From Meiothermus sp. (GTDB lineage: Bacteria; Deinococcota; Deinococci; Deinococcales; Thermaceae), in NCBI RefSeq assembly GCF_026004055.1, contig NZ_BPIJ01000001.1, positions 496,001-560,000 of the forward strand: 64,000 nucleotides of DNA. The letters run 5' to 3'. The notes under the pieces were generated by a model. The model was not told the origin of the DNA and ran no database searches. It saw nothing but the letters and a program-made list of their open reading frames with translations. Positions 8,520 through 22,157 of the stretch are shown here, piece after piece. How positions within the stretch are numbered: the stretch's first letter is position 1; each line of letters begins with the position of its first letter. A program made the position numbers and the translations under genes.

Positions 8520-8549
8520 AGTATAGCACACTCTTTTAGGGTCTTGCAA
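8520..8549 (-). promoter_or_regulatory. Predicted promoter of rplM-rpsI
   Basis: Minus strand: TTGCAA, 18-bp spacer, TATACT with an upstream TGC (extended -10-like). It gives a leader of about 95 nt before the rplM GTG. Confidence 0.65.
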
Positions 8550-8578
8550 ACCAGAATGAAAGATAAGGAGGAAGTGCG

Positions 8579-8863
8579 ATGGCCAACAAACTGAGTGAAG
8601 GGGAGATAAAGAGTGCTTTGCAAGACCTGCCGGGTTGGGCCTTGGCGGGAGGCCGGCTCCAGAAGACCTTTGCCTTTGACACCTATGCAGAGGGTGTGGC
8701 TTTTGCGGTCAAAGTGGCTCTTCTGGCCGAAAAGACCGACCATCACCCGGATAGCCTGGAGATCATGTGGGGCAAGGTCAAGGTGGCTTATGTGACCCAC
8801 TCGGCAGGGGGGATTACACAGCTTGACCTCGAGGCCGCAGCCCGGGTTGATACCCTGGCCTAA
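8579..8863 (+). CDS. phhB: Pterin-4a-carbinolamine dehydratase
   Basis: A 94-aa protein of the PCD/DCoH family, which dehydrates 4a-hydroxytetrahydrobiopterin formed by aromatic amino acid hydroxylases. It has the family motif EKTDHHPDSLEIMWGKVKVAYVTHSAGGIT, in which the paired histidines are catalytic, and the N-terminal LPGWAL. A strong Shine-Dalgarno (AAGGAGG) precedes the ATG. It is a single gene, divergent from rplM. No phenylalanine hydroxylase gene is in this window. Confidence 0.92.
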   Translation: MANKLSEGEIKSALQDLPGWALAGGRLQKTFAFDTYAEGVAFAVKVALLAEKTDHHPDSLEIMWGKVKVAYVTHSAGGITQLDLEAAARVDTLA

Positions 8864-8940
8864 CACCCCGGGCGTTTGTGCTTCCCATACCGTCGTAAAG
8901 ATACCTCTACACTTCCACGTCCAAAGCGTGATAGCCCTCT

Positions 8941-9041
8941 AGCCCCTCCCTACCGCGTGGGGAGGGTATCAGGCAAGGCCCAGGTCGGCAATCTCACCTG
9001 GCCTTCCCTACGCAGCAGGGGAGGTAGGGGGTGAAGCGGGC
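8941..9041. repeat. Dispersed palindromic intergenic repeat, copy 1
   Basis: About 100 bp containing two palindromic cores, CCTCCCTACCGCGTGGGGAGG and TTCCCTACGCAGCAGGGGAGG, joined by GTATCAGGCAAGGCC. The same arrangement recurs inverted at 45816-45951. It lies in the gap between phhB and sucA, nearer sucA; nothing else recognisable is in that gap apart from the sucA promoter region. Confidence 0.75.
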
Positions 9042-9129
9042 TGGTATTTGCCTGATCTTTTTTGAATCCAAGACCGCCTCTCTTCGGCCATACTTTCTTT
9101 CGACCCAGAACCTAGTAAACTAACAGATT

Positions 9130-11841
9130 GTGAATATGGATCGCTCCATAGATAGCGCCAATCTGGCTTTCCTCGAGGCGTTGTACCAGGAATACGAGAA
9201 GAACCCGGCTTCCATCCCCGCTGAGTGGTCGAGTTATTTCCAGACCGTGAAGTCCGAACCTACCGGCGGAAACGGACAGGCCCAGCGACAACCGCCCGAC
9301 GAGGCCGCGCTCTCCGAGCTGGCCTCGTTTTTTTTGCGGGCGGTGCGTTTTTTGCGCACCTACCGCGAGAGGGGGCACCTAGTGGCCCGCATAGACCCTC
9401 TGGAGCGCGAGCGCCGCACGCCGCCGGAACTCGACCCCAGCTATTTTGGTCTGAGCGAAGCCGACCTTGACCGTCCCGTTCCAACAGAGCTGGGGGCCCC
9501 AACCTTACGGGCGGTGTTGGAACAGTACAAGGCCCGCTATGGCGGTACGGTGGGCATCGAGTACGGCCACCTCGACGACCCCAGCGTGCGCAACTGGATC
9601 GAGGCTCGCCTGGCCGCCGGGTTTTTGCAGCCCACCCCGGAACAGAAACGAAAAATATACGAGCGCCTGATGCAGGCTACGTTGTTTGAAGAGTTCTTGC
9701 AAAAAAAATACCTGGGAGCCAAGACCTTTAGCCTGGAAGGCACCGAGTCGCTGATTCCCCTGCTAGACCTCACCCTCGAGCAGGCTGCGGCGCGCGGGGT
9801 GGTGGAGGTGGTGATGGGGATGGCCCACCGGGGCCGCCTGAATGTGCTGGCCAACGTGGTTAAAAAGCCCATGCGGGACATCTTTTTGGAGTTCGAGGAG
9901 CATTTCCCCGAGGGCTACCACGGCGACGTTAAATACCACCTGGGCTACTCCAACGACATTGAGACGCCCCACGGCAAGATACACCTTTCGCTCAACTTCA
10001 ACCCCTCCCACCTGGAGTTTGTGGCGCCGGTGGCCATGGGCCGCACCCGGGCCAAGCAGGATCGCTTTGGCGACCTGAAGCGAGAAAAGGGCATGCTGTT
10101 ACTGGTACACGGCGACGCCGCTTTTATCGGCGAGGGTATTGTCCAGGAAACTCTGAATATATCCGGCCTGCCGGCGTATACCGTGGGGGGGGCGGTTCAC
10201 ATCATCCTGAACAACCAGGTAGGCTTCACCACCGAACCCCACGAGTACACCGCGGGGCGTTACTCCACCGAGATTGCCAAGATGGTGGAGTCCCCCATTT
10301 TCCACGTCAATGCCGAAGACCCCGAAGCCTTGGTGGGCGTGGTAGCGCTGGCCATGGAGTTTCGCCAGACTTTTAAGCGGGATGTGTTTATAGACCTGAT
10401 CGGCTACCGCAAGCGCGGCCACAACGAGACCGACGAGCCCAGCTTTACCCAGCCCGATATGTACCGCCGGATAGCGGCCAAAAAGCCGCTGTATCTGAGC
10501 TATCAGAGCAGGCTCGAGCGCGAGGGGTTGTGTACCCCCGAAACCTGTGCAGCCCTGGCCCAGCAGTACCAGGAGACCCTCGAGGCGGCCTTCTCGGGGG
10601 CTCGTCGGGAGCCCACGCCCACGCGCCCCCCGGCGGGTGGTGGGGTGTGGAAGGGTTATCTGGGGGGCCCCGAAGAGGGGGTTCCCGACCCCGAGACCGG
10701 GGTGCCGACCGAAAAGCTGGCAGCGCTCATGGAGGGCCTTACCAGGCTGCCCGAAGGCTTCCACCTGCACCCCAAGCTGGTCAGGTTTGTGGAGGCCCGG
10801 CGCGAGATGGGCCATAACAAACGCCCGCTGGACTGGGCTGCGGCCGAGATGCTGGCCTTTGCCTCGCTGGCGGTAGAGGGCCACCGGGTGCGAATTTCCG
10901 GTCAGGATGTGGTACGAGGCACCTTCACCCAGCGCCATGGTGGTTACACCGACTACCTCACCGGGGAGCGTTACATCCCTGCCAACCACCTGGCCGAAGG
11001 CCAGGCGGTGATCGAGCTTTACAATTCGGCCCTGTCGGAGGCGGGGGTTTTGGGCTTTGAGTACGGCTATAGCCTGGACATGCCCGAGGCGTTGGTGGGC
11101 TGGGAGGCCCAGTACGGCGACTTTGTCAACACCGCGCAGGTGATTATTGACCAGTTTATTGCCTCGGCCGAGGCCAAATGGAGCCGTCTATCGGGCTTGG
11201 TGTTGTTGCTGCCCCATGGCATGGAAGGGGGCGGCCCCGAACACAGCAGCGCCCGCCTCGAGCGCTTCTTGCAGCTTTGCTCCAACGACAACATGCAGGT
11301 CACCTACCCCACCACTCCCGCGCAGTATTTCCACCTGCTGCGCCGTCAGGTGGTGCGTCCCTGGCGTAAGCCCCTCGTTGTGATGACCCCCAAGAGCCTG
11401 CTGCGCAACCCGGATGCGGTCTCGAGGCTAGATGAACTCGCGCAAGGCCGTTTCCAGCGGGTTCTTGCAGGAACCTCAAGCAAGGCCCGGCGGGTGGTGC
11501 TCTGCTCGGGTAAGGTCTACTACGACCTCGAGGCTGCCCGCCGCGCTGCTGCCAAGGAAGACGTGGCCATCATTCGCTTGGAGCAGCTCTACCCCTTCCC
11601 AATGAAGGAGCTCGAGGCAGCCCTGGCGCTGTTCTCGGCCAAGACCGAGGTGGTCTGGACGCAAGAGGAACCTGCCAATATGGGGGCCTGGTGGTTTATC
11701 CGGGCCCGCTTTGGGGATCGCATCTTTGGTCATCCGCTTAGCGTGGTGGCCCGGCCCGAGTCGAGCAGCCCGGCGGTGGGCTCCAAAAAGGTACACGACA
11801 AAGAACAGCAGGCCATTGTGACGGCGGCCCTGGGCTTGTAA
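9130..11841 (+). CDS. sucA: 2-oxoglutarate dehydrogenase E1 component
   Basis: A 903-aa thiamine-diphosphate enzyme of the TCA cycle that decarboxylates 2-oxoglutarate and succinylates the E2 lipoyl group. The N-terminal segment (residues 1-40, FLEALYQEYEKNPASIPAEW) is the E2-binding peptide. The TPP region carries MGMAHRGRLNVLANV and HGDAAFIGEGIVQETLNISG...NNQVGFTT, and later GHNETDEPSFTQP. The start is GTG at 9130 or ATG at 9136. TAAACT at 9116-9121 ends 8 nt before the GTG and there is no Shine-Dalgarno, so translation is probably leaderless. It is followed after 181 bp by sucB and then lpdA, giving a complete complex. Confidence 0.96.
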   Translation: MNMDRSIDSANLAFLEALYQEYEKNPASIPAEWSSYFQTVKSEPTGGNGQAQRQPPDEAALSELASFFLRAVRFLRTYRERGHLVARIDPLERERRTPPELDPSYFGLSEADLDRPVPTELGAPTLRAVLEQYKARYGGTVGIEYGHLDDPSVRNWIEARLAAGFLQPTPEQKRKIYERLMQATLFEEFLQKKYLGAKTFSLEGTESLIPLLDLTLEQAAARGVVEVVMGMAHRGRLNVLANVVKKPMRDIFLEFEEHFPEGYHGDVKYHLGYSNDIETPHGKIHLSLNFNPSHLEFVAPVAMGRTRAKQDRFGDLKREKGMLLLVHGDAAFIGEGIVQETLNISGLPAYTVGGAVHIILNNQVGFTTEPHEYTAGRYSTEIAKMVESPIFHVNAEDPEALVGVVALAMEFRQTFKRDVFIDLIGYRKRGHNETDEPSFTQPDMYRRIAAKKPLYLSYQSRLEREGLCTPETCAALAQQYQETLEAAFSGARREPTPTRPPAGGGVWKGYLGGPEEGVPDPETGVPTEKLAALMEGLTRLPEGFHLHPKLVRFVEARREMGHNKRPLDWAAAEMLAFASLAVEGHRVRISGQDVVRGTFTQRHGGYTDYLTGERYIPANHLAEGQAVIELYNSALSEAGVLGFEYGYSLDMPEALVGWEAQYGDFVNTAQVIIDQFIASAEAKWSRLSGLVLLLPHGMEGGGPEHSSARLERFLQLCSNDNMQVTYPTTPAQYFHLLRRQVVRPWRKPLVVMTPKSLLRNPDAVSRLDELAQGRFQRVLAGTSSKARRVVLCSGKVYYDLEAARRAAAKEDVAIIRLEQLYPFPMKELEAALALFSAKTEVVWTQEEPANMGAWWFIRARFGDRIFGHPLSVVARPESSSPAVGSKKVHDKEQQAIVTAALGL

Positions 11842-12022
11842 GCGGGGTTCTGGGCTCAGGGCAACGGGCTCCTAGATGCAAAAGCACTTTAGCGAGAGCG
11901 AAAAAGGGTTTCGGGTTCATGAAAAGGGAATTCCCTGTACCGTGTGCCCGGCGCTCTTAGCTCTCATTTGAAGTAAAGTTGTACAGGTTGAGGTGCTGCG
12001 GCACCCCTGAACGGGAGGCAAT

Positions 12023-13207
12023 ATGGCCTTGGAAGTCAAAATTCCTGCAGTAGGAGAATCCATCACCGAGGTAGAGATCGGACAGTGGCTCAAAAAGGAG
12101 GGCGATGCCGTGGGGGTAGACGAGCCTTTGGTCGAACTTGTTACCGACAAGGCGACCCTGGAACTACCTTCGCCCGTGGCGGGCCGCCTGGTCAAAATCC
12201 TTGTTCCCAGTGGCCAGGCCAAGGTGGGCGATGTGGTAGCGCTGTTGGAAGAAGGCGCTGCGGCCGTAGCCAGCCCGCCGGCTGCAGCCCCCGCCCCGGC
12301 TCCCAGCCCTGCGGCCCCCGAAGCCAAGGTGATGCCGGCTGCTGAACGCCTAGCCGCACAGGCCGGCGTCCAGGCGGCTACCCTGCCCGGAACCGGTCCG
12401 GGGGGGCGGGTGCTAAAGGAGGATGTACAGCGGGCGGTGGCTGCTCCAACACCTACCCCATCCCCCGCAAAACCCTCGAGCCCCCCGCGTGCCATTGGTC
12501 AGGGTGAACGGCGGGACGAGGTGGTGCCCATGACCCCCTTGCGTCGTCGCATTGCCGAAAGGCTGCTATCGGCCAAGCAAAACACTGCCATGCTGACAAC
12601 CTTCAACGAGGCCGATATGGGCATGGTGATGGACTTGCGCAAAGAATACGGCGAGAGCTTCCAAAAGAAATACGGTCTCAAGCTGGGCTTCATGAGCTTT
12701 TTTGTGAAGGCTGTGGTGCAGGCCCTGCAAGAGATTCCGCAGCTCAACGCCGAGATACGCGGAACCGATATCGTGTACCACCGCTACTACGACATCGGCA
12801 TTGCGGTGGGGGGCGGCGAAGGCCTGGTTGTACCGGTGATCCGTGACGCCGACCGGCTTAGCATGGCCCAGATCGAGGCCATCATTGCCGATTATGGCGC
12901 CAGGGTGCGGGAAAAGAAAATTAAGCCGGAAGAATTAATGGGGGGTACCTTCACCATCACCAACGGTGGCATCTACGGTTCGCTCAACTCTACCCCCATC
13001 CTCAACCCCCCTCAGGTGGGCATCTTGGGGATGCACGCCATAGTAGAGCGCCCGGTGGCCAAGAACGGTGCAGTGGTGATAAGGCCCATGATGAACCTGG
13101 CCCTTTCCTACGACCACCGCATCGTGGACGGGCGTGAGGCGGTGACCTTCCTCAAGCGCATCAAGGAGCTCATAGAGAACCCGGTTCGTCTGGCGCTGGA
13201 AGTTTAA
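12023..13207 (+). CDS. sucB: Dihydrolipoyllysine-residue succinyltransferase (E2 of 2-oxoglutarate dehydrogenase)
   Basis: 394 aa. The lipoyl domain occupies residues 1-80 with lipoyl Lys43 in [10 protein letters not shown]. An Ala/Pro-rich linker (about 85-105) is followed by a peripheral subunit-binding domain at about 108-140 (RLAAQAGVQ...[13 protein letters not shown]), a second linker, and the catalytic acyltransferase domain with [15 protein letters not shown] near the C-terminus. The DKATLELPS lipoyl motif and position directly behind sucA favour succinyl- over acetyltransferase. The Shine-Dalgarno GGGAGG is 6 nt from the ATG. The 181-bp gap after sucA shows nothing I can identify. Confidence 0.95.
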   Translation: MALEVKIPAVGESITEVEIGQWLKKEGDAVGVDEPLVELVTDKATLELPSPVAGRLVKILVPSGQAKVGDVVALLEEGAAAVASPPAAAPAPAPSPAAPEAKVMPAAERLAAQAGVQAATLPGTGPGGRVLKEDVQRAVAAPTPTPSPAKPSSPPRAIGQGERRDEVVPMTPLRRRIAERLLSAKQNTAMLTTFNEADMGMVMDLRKEYGESFQKKYGLKLGFMSFFVKAVVQALQEIPQLNAEIRGTDIVYHRYYDIGIAVGGGEGLVVPVIRDADRLSMAQIEAIIADYGARVREKKIKPEELMGGTFTITNGGIYGSLNSTPILNPPQVGILGMHAIVERPVAKNGAVVIRPMMNLALSYDHRIVDGREAVTFLKRIKELIENPVRLALEV

Positions 13208-13277
13208 CTTTGACCAGAGCGGAAATACATAGCAGTCATGCTTTTGGCCATTGCCAATAGGCAACTTGCGAGGTTTT

Positions 13278-14660
13278 ATGCCCAAGCATCAACTGGTGGT
13301 TATCGGAGCGGGGCCGGGGGGCTATGTGGCCGCCATCAAGGCGGCGCAGCTAGGGCTGGATGTGGCCTGTGTGGAAAAAGAGCCGGCTTTGGGAGGTACT
13401 TGTTTGCGGGTAGGGTGCATTCCCTCCAAAGCCTTGTTGGACGCCAGCGAGAAAATTCACGCTGCTGAGCTCAACGAGATTATCGGGATTAAGATTGCTC
13501 AGGCCGAACTCGATCTGGCGGCCCTGATGGCCCACAAAGACAAGGTGGTGAGGGCCAACACCAGCGGCATTGACTACCTGTTCAAGAAAAATAAAGTGAC
13601 CCGTTACCTAGGCCATGGCACCCTTGTGGCGCCCAACCGGGTGCGGGTCGAGGGGCCTGAAGGAGTACAGGAGTTAGAGACCGAGCGCATCCTAATTGCT
13701 ACCGGCTCCAAAGTAGCCATGCTCAAAGGCGTCGAGCTCGATTACGAGATTGTGGGTACCTCCGATCAGGCCATTGCTTATTCCAAGGTGCCCGAGACGT
13801 TGGTGGTGATTGGGGGTGGGGTGATTGGCCTCGAGCTTGGCTCGGTCTGGAACCGCCTGGGTTCCAAGGTGACGGTGCTCGAGTACCTCCCCACCATCCT
13901 GGGGGGGATGGACATCGAAATTGCTAAAGCGGCCGAAAAAATCTTCAAGAAGCAGGGCCTGGATATCCGCACCGGGGTGCGCGTGACCGCGGCCTATGCC
14001 AAGGATGGCAAGGGTGTGGTGGAGTACGAAGGGGGCGAGCCCCTGGTGGCCGACCGGGTGCTTTTGGCCACCGGGCGGGTTCCCAACACCGATGGGTTGG
14101 GTCTAGAAAATGTCGGACTGGCTACCGACGAGCGCGGCCGGATTCCGGTTAATGCCCACTACCAGACCGCGGTGCCCAACATCTTTGCCATTGGGGATGT
14201 GATTGCCGGCCCCATGCTAGCCCACAAAGCCGAAGAAGAGGGTTACGCCGCAGTGGAATACATGGTGACGGGCTACGGACACGTCGACTATAACTCCATT
14301 CCCAACGTGGTCTATACCCACCCCGAGGTAGCCGCGGTGGGCAAAACCGAAGAGGAGCTCAAAGCCGCGGGCGTCCCCTATAAAAAGGGTTCCTTCCCCT
14401 TCTCGGCCAATGGGCGGGCCAGGGCCATGAACGATACGGAGGGCTTTGCCAAAATTTTAGCCCATGCCGAGACCGACCGGATTCTAGGGGTGCACATCAT
14501 CGGCCCCCGGGCAGGCGACCTGATTGCCGAGGCCGCGGTTGCAATGGCCTTTCATGCCTCCGCAGAAGACTTGGCCCGGGCTTCCCATGCCCACCCCACG
14601 CTGGCCGAGGTGCTCAAGGAGGCGGCCCTGGCCACCTGGGACAAGCCGATTCATATATAG
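13278..14660 (+). CDS. lpdA: Dihydrolipoyl dehydrogenase (E3)
   Basis: A 460-aa FAD-dependent disulfide oxidoreductase that reoxidises the lipoyl groups of E2. The FAD-binding GAGPGGYVAAIKAAQLG is at residues 10-26. The redox-active disulfide is Cys42/Cys47 in GTCLRVGCIPSK (the usual N after L is R here). The NAD-binding motif is VIGGGVIGLELGSVW, and the C-terminal catalytic His-Glu pair sits in ASHAHPTLAEVLKEA. The start MPKHQLVV at 13278 is preferred over an in-frame ATG at 13251 because GCGAGG precedes it at proper spacing. It lies 70 bp behind sucB and is convergent with the DHOD-like gene. Confidence 0.95.
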   Translation: MPKHQLVVIGAGPGGYVAAIKAAQLGLDVACVEKEPALGGTCLRVGCIPSKALLDASEKIHAAELNEIIGIKIAQAELDLAALMAHKDKVVRANTSGIDYLFKKNKVTRYLGHGTLVAPNRVRVEGPEGVQELETERILIATGSKVAMLKGVELDYEIVGTSDQAIAYSKVPETLVVIGGGVIGLELGSVWNRLGSKVTVLEYLPTILGGMDIEIAKAAEKIFKKQGLDIRTGVRVTAAYAKDGKGVVEYEGGEPLVADRVLLATGRVPNTDGLGLENVGLATDERGRIPVNAHYQTAVPNIFAIGDVIAGPMLAHKAEEEGYAAVEYMVTGYGHVDYNSIPNVVYTHPEVAAVGKTEEELKAAGVPYKKGSFPFSANGRARAMNDTEGFAKILAHAETDRILGVHIIGPRAGDLIAEAAVAMAFHASAEDLARASHAHPTLAEVLKEAALATWDKPIHI

Positions 14661-14664
14661 CCCT

Positions 14665-15686
14665 TTACCGGATTAGCATCCCCGTGGGGTCGGGCCGCCA
14701 GGAGCGCAGCACCTTCATGTAGTTGCCGCGCTCGAAGGCGTCGGGGTTGGCCACGTTAATCTGGCTCATGCTGCCCTGCATCTGGCGGATGGACTCGTAC
14801 TCGCGCTCTTCCATCCAGCGCTTTAGGTCTTGCAGGATTTCCCGGATGCGCCCCAGGCCGTTTTTGAGCAGCTCGGAGGCCATCTGGGTGACCCTGGCTC
14901 CGGCCATCATGCTCTTGAGCACCTCGAGGTGGCTGTGTACCCCGCTGGTAATGGCAAAGTCGGCCTGGATGCGCCCGTACAGAATGGCTACCCAGGTGAG
15001 CGGCAGGCGTAGCTCTTCGGGGCGACTTAGCACCAGGTTGGGTCTGACCTCCAGGTGCTCTAAGTCGAAGTCGGGCTGGTAAAAACGGTTGAAGAGCACC
15101 AGGCCCGAGGCCCCGGCCTGGACAAAGCGGGCGGCCATGTGGGTGAAGTTGCTGAAGTAGGGCCCGACCTTCACCGCTACCGGAATCGAAACGCTTTGGC
15201 TCACGTCCCTTACTACGTCCAGGTACATCTCCTCGACCTCGAGGCCGCTCAGGGTGGGGTCGGTGGGGAGGTAGTACAGGTTGAGCTCGAGGGCATCGGC
15301 CCCGGCCTCCTCCATCAGCCGGGCATACTCTATCCAGCCGCCCGACGACACCCCATTGAGGCTTCCGATGATGGGAATTTGCGTGGCCTCCTTGGCCTTG
15401 CGCAGAAGCTCCAGGTACTCGTGGGGCCCCACGTTGAACTCGTGGGCCTTGGGGAAGTAGTCCAGTGCCTCGGCGTAGCTGTGGGCGCCGTACTCGAGGT
15501 AATGGTGCAGGGCGTGGCTCTCCTGCTCGATCTGCTCCTCAAACAGCGAGTACATCACCACGGCGGCAATGCCTGCATCTTCCAGTCTGCGGATGCCATC
15601 CAGGGTATACGAAAGGGGTGAGGCCGAAGCGACGAGCGGGTGGGCTAGCGTTAGCCCCAGGTAGGTGGTGCCGAGGTCGGGCTGGG

Positions 15687-15690
<4 letters not shown>
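14665..15690 (-). CDS. Dihydroorotate dehydrogenase-like FMN protein
   Basis: A 341-aa TIM-barrel protein of the dihydroorotate dehydrogenase superfamily, but not the pyrimidine enzyme by context. Visible features are [22 protein letters not shown] at the N-terminus, [46 protein letters not shown] (FMN-contact lysine) and [15 protein letters not shown]. Its ATG overlaps the nifJ stop by 4 nt (ATGA), so it is translated with nifJ. This gene pair occurs in many bacteria. The role is unknown; a flavin-dependent redox partner of the ferredoxin oxidoreductase is a reasonable guess only. Confidence 0.85.
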
Positions 15691-19262
<3,572 letters not shown>

Positions 19263-19544
19263 GATGGCCTCCTGGCAAAGAACCTAGCTCTAATCTAGCC
19301 TTTTCCCAAGGGACACATTGCCCTTCTCCCCGTGGCTAAGCAGGGACTCGGCGAGTGCAGATGACTTACAGCCGACCTCAGAGCGCAATAAGCCTTATGC
19401 AAACGTCCTGTTTTCGAGGTACACCGGGTTTTGCCTCGTGGCCTGAAAAAATGCTGTTGAATTGTCACAACCTGGTAAGCAGGCAATCCCAAACGACCGT
19501 TGCTCAAATCCGAGGTTATGCCCTGGCGGGTAAACTAAGGTTCC

Positions 19545-22157
19545 ATGCCCTACCGTGTGCCCAAAAGCCGTCTGCTGCCGCCCCGTACGGCGCGAGAGGT
19601 GGATCGGCGGCGTTTGCACGAACAGTTGAATCAGGGCTTTGCCAGAAGCCCGGTGCTGGTATTGGCAGCGGGGGCTGGGTATGGCAAGTCCACCCTGCTG
19701 GCCACCTGGCCGGCGGTGTGGCTCACCCTGGGGGAAGACTGTTCCGACCCGGTGGTGCTGGGTTGGCACTTGCTGGAAGCCTATACCCACAGGGCCCATG
19801 GGGGCCTGGAAGCGGTGAAGGCGGCGCTCGAGCGCGGGGCCTGGGCCAGCGCCGGCGAGGCCTTATTGGAAGCCTTGAGCCACTTGCCTGCGCACCTGCT
19901 GGTGCTGGACGAGGCTCAGCGGGCCGCCAGCCGCGAGGCCGTGGCCTTGCTGCGAACCCTGAGCCGGCTTCCGGGGTTGCGTGTGGCGGTGCTCACCCGG
20001 CGGGCCGCCCCCTGGGAGGTGCTGGGCCGGGTGCTGGGCGAGCGCGAGTTGGCCTTCGATGCCGAAGAGGCCTTGCAACTGGCCGAGGCTATTGCCCCCG
20101 AACTACCCGCTTTTGAGGTGGAGCAGGCCCACAGCCTGGTGCGGGGCTGGCCTTTAGGGCTGCGCTTGTTGCTGCGGGCCATGCAGCGGGGGGCTAAGCC
20201 GGAACAGGCCTTTTACGCCCATCCTGACCCTGCGGGACTGCTGGCCATCCTGCTGCCGGCGCTGCCGGAAAGCGTGCAACAACTGGCGGCCCGGGCCAGT
20301 GTGCTGGGGGAGTTGGGGCCGGAGGAAGCGCGCTGGATAGGCAGTGTGAAAGACCTCGAGCCCTATGCAGCCGATTTGCTGCTCGAGGCGGTGGGGGGGC
20401 GCATCCGCTTTCATCCGTTGGTGCGGCAGGCCCTAATGACCTTACTGGAACCAGGAGAGGTGCGAAATGTGCTCTCCAGAGCAGCAGATACGGCTTTGCA
20501 GCGGGGGGAGGATGTGCGGGCGGCGGGCTACTTGCTGGAGGCTGGGCGTCTGGGCCATGCCGCAGACTTGGTGCTGAAGAGAGGAGAGGAATGGCTGGCC
20601 AAAGGGCTCACCTACACGGTGCTGGCTATGCTCGAGCACCTGCCGGAAAGGATGCTCCATACCCGCCCTAGCCTGCGCTATCTGCACGGGGAGGCCTTGC
20701 GGCAGGCCGGACGCTACGCCGAGGCCGAGCAGGTTTACCGGCAAGCCCTGGAGGGTGGGGTGGAACGGGCCCTGGTGGGCTTATCGCGACTCTACCTCGA
20801 TACCGTGGAACCGGCCAAAGCCAGCGGCTATTTGTTGGCCGCCAAAGTGCGCTTTCCCGAAGAGGTGGCCCCGCTGTGGGCCGAGAATTTACTCAACGCC
20901 GGAAGGGTGAACGAGGCCATTTCGCTGGGGCTCGATGGCCCCAGGGTCTGGCTGCGCAGCGGGCAGCCGGAACGGGCCTTGCAGGAGCTGCGCCAGTGGC
21001 AGGCCTCGAGCACGGCCCGTGCGCCGCAAAACCACCGCGAGGGCACCTTGTTGCTTGCGTTGTTGGAAGCGGTAGCGGGGGATGCCGGGGCGGCAGAAAC
21101 GGCAGCCCACAAAGGGCGGCGCGAGGGGGAGACCCTGGGTAGCCCCTTTGTGGTGGCCCTGGCGGAAGCACGCCTCGGCCACGCCCTGCTGGCACAGAAC
21201 CGCTGGCCGGAGGCCAAAGAGGCCTACCGGCGTTCGCTTTCCCTCTCACAAGGAGGGCCCTCGAGGCTGAGGGTGGAGCCCTTAGGGGGGCTGGCCGCGC
21301 TGGGAGAGGAGAAGGCTTTTGGTGAGATGGTGCGTTTTGCCCGCGAGTCGGGTGACGCCTGGGTGGAGGCCTTCATGACCCTGGTGGCGGCCCAGGCCCA
21401 CCTGCGCCGGGGCCAGCCCTTTGCTATGCCGGCATTGGCCGGCATAGACGACCCCTTCTTGTTGGCTTTGGCCCAAAACGCCCAGTGGCAGTCCGATGCC
21501 GGCGGGCTGTTGCAGCGCTATCCCTTTTTGGGCAACCCTACCCTGTTTGCGCCTCCCATTCACCGCAGCCGCAGGCTTTTGTGGGAGGCCGGAAAGCTGA
21601 ACCTGCCCTATCACCCTGGCGTGTGCGTCGAGATCCGTGCACAGGGCGTACTGCGGGTGTGGGTAGGCCATCGGGAAGTTCGCTTCAAGCGTGAGAAAAC
21701 TCGAGTGTTGTTGGCGCTGCTCCTGGTTCGAGACTGGAGCAAAGACGCCCTGCTGGAAACCCTCGAGGTCTCCGATGGGGAGTTCCGGGTGCTGTGGTCG
21801 GAGCTTTTGAACACCCTGGAACCGGGGCGGCCCAGCCGTGCGCCGGGGTATTTCTTGAAGCCCTATGGCCTGGCCCAGGTGCCCGAGCTGTGGGTGGACT
21901 TATGGCACGCTACGGCAGAGGAGGCCCTGCCCTTTGAGGGGATGGATCATCCCGAACTCGAGCGCTTTCGGGCGGCCTGGCTACAGCGCCTGTTGCAAAA
22001 GTACCGCCAGAGCGAGTCTCCTACCGACTGGCTGCGGGGGCTTTTGCTCGAGCCGTTGGACGAGGATCTCTACCAAAGGTTGCTACCAACCGATCTGGGC
22101 CCCGAAGCCCGCCGCATCTACCAACAAGCCCTGCAAGAGCTCGAGCTAGAAGCCTGA
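19545..22157 (+). CDS. Large ATP-dependent transcriptional regulator, MalT-like ATPase/TPR with C-terminal SARP-type module
   Basis: 870 aa. It begins YRVPKSRLLPPRTAREVDRRRL, the typical entry of LAL/MalT proteins, then Walker A GAGYGKST at about residues 43-50 and a Walker B-like HLLVLDEAQRAA. The middle (about 320-650) is rich in TPR-like helices (LRYLHGEALRQAGRYAEAEQVYRQALE). The C-terminus from about residue 690 has a short OmpR/SARP-like winged-helix segment (VGHREVRFKREKTRVLLALLL) and a BTAD-like helical end. No LuxR HTH is visible. TAAACT at 19531-19536 ends 8 nt before the ATG, so a leaderless start is likely. The 3' end overlaps namZ by 12 bp on the opposite strand. The target genes are unknown. 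Confidence 0.8.
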   Translation: MPYRVPKSRLLPPRTAREVDRRRLHEQLNQGFARSPVLVLAAGAGYGKSTLLATWPAVWLTLGEDCSDPVVLGWHLLEAYTHRAHGGLEAVKAALERGAWASAGEALLEALSHLPAHLLVLDEAQRAASREAVALLRTLSRLPGLRVAVLTRRAAPWEVLGRVLGERELAFDAEEALQLAEAIAPELPAFEVEQAHSLVRGWPLGLRLLLRAMQRGAKPEQAFYAHPDPAGLLAILLPALPESVQQLAARASVLGELGPEEARWIGSVKDLEPYAADLLLEAVGGRIRFHPLVRQALMTLLEPGEVRNVLSRAADTALQRGEDVRAAGYLLEAGRLGHAADLVLKRGEEWLAKGLTYTVLAMLEHLPERMLHTRPSLRYLHGEALRQAGRYAEAEQVYRQALEGGVERALVGLSRLYLDTVEPAKASGYLLAAKVRFPEEVAPLWAENLLNAGRVNEAISLGLDGPRVWLRSGQPERALQELRQWQASSTARAPQNHREGTLLLALLEAVAGDAGAAETAAHKGRREGETLGSPFVVALAEARLGHALLAQNRWPEAKEAYRRSLSLSQGGPSRLRVEPLGGLAALGEEKAFGEMVRFARESGDAWVEAFMTLVAAQAHLRRGQPFAMPALAGIDDPFLLALAQNAQWQSDAGGLLQRYPFLGNPTLFAPPIHRSRRLLWEAGKLNLPYHPGVCVEIRAQGVLRVWVGHREVRFKREKTRVLLALLLVRDWSKDALLETLEVSDGEFRVLWSELLNTLEPGRPSRAPGYFLKPYGLAQVPELWVDLWHATAEEALPFEGMDHPELERFRAAWLQRLLQKYRQSESPTDWLRGLLLEPLDEDLYQRLLPTDLGPEARRIYQQALQELELEA

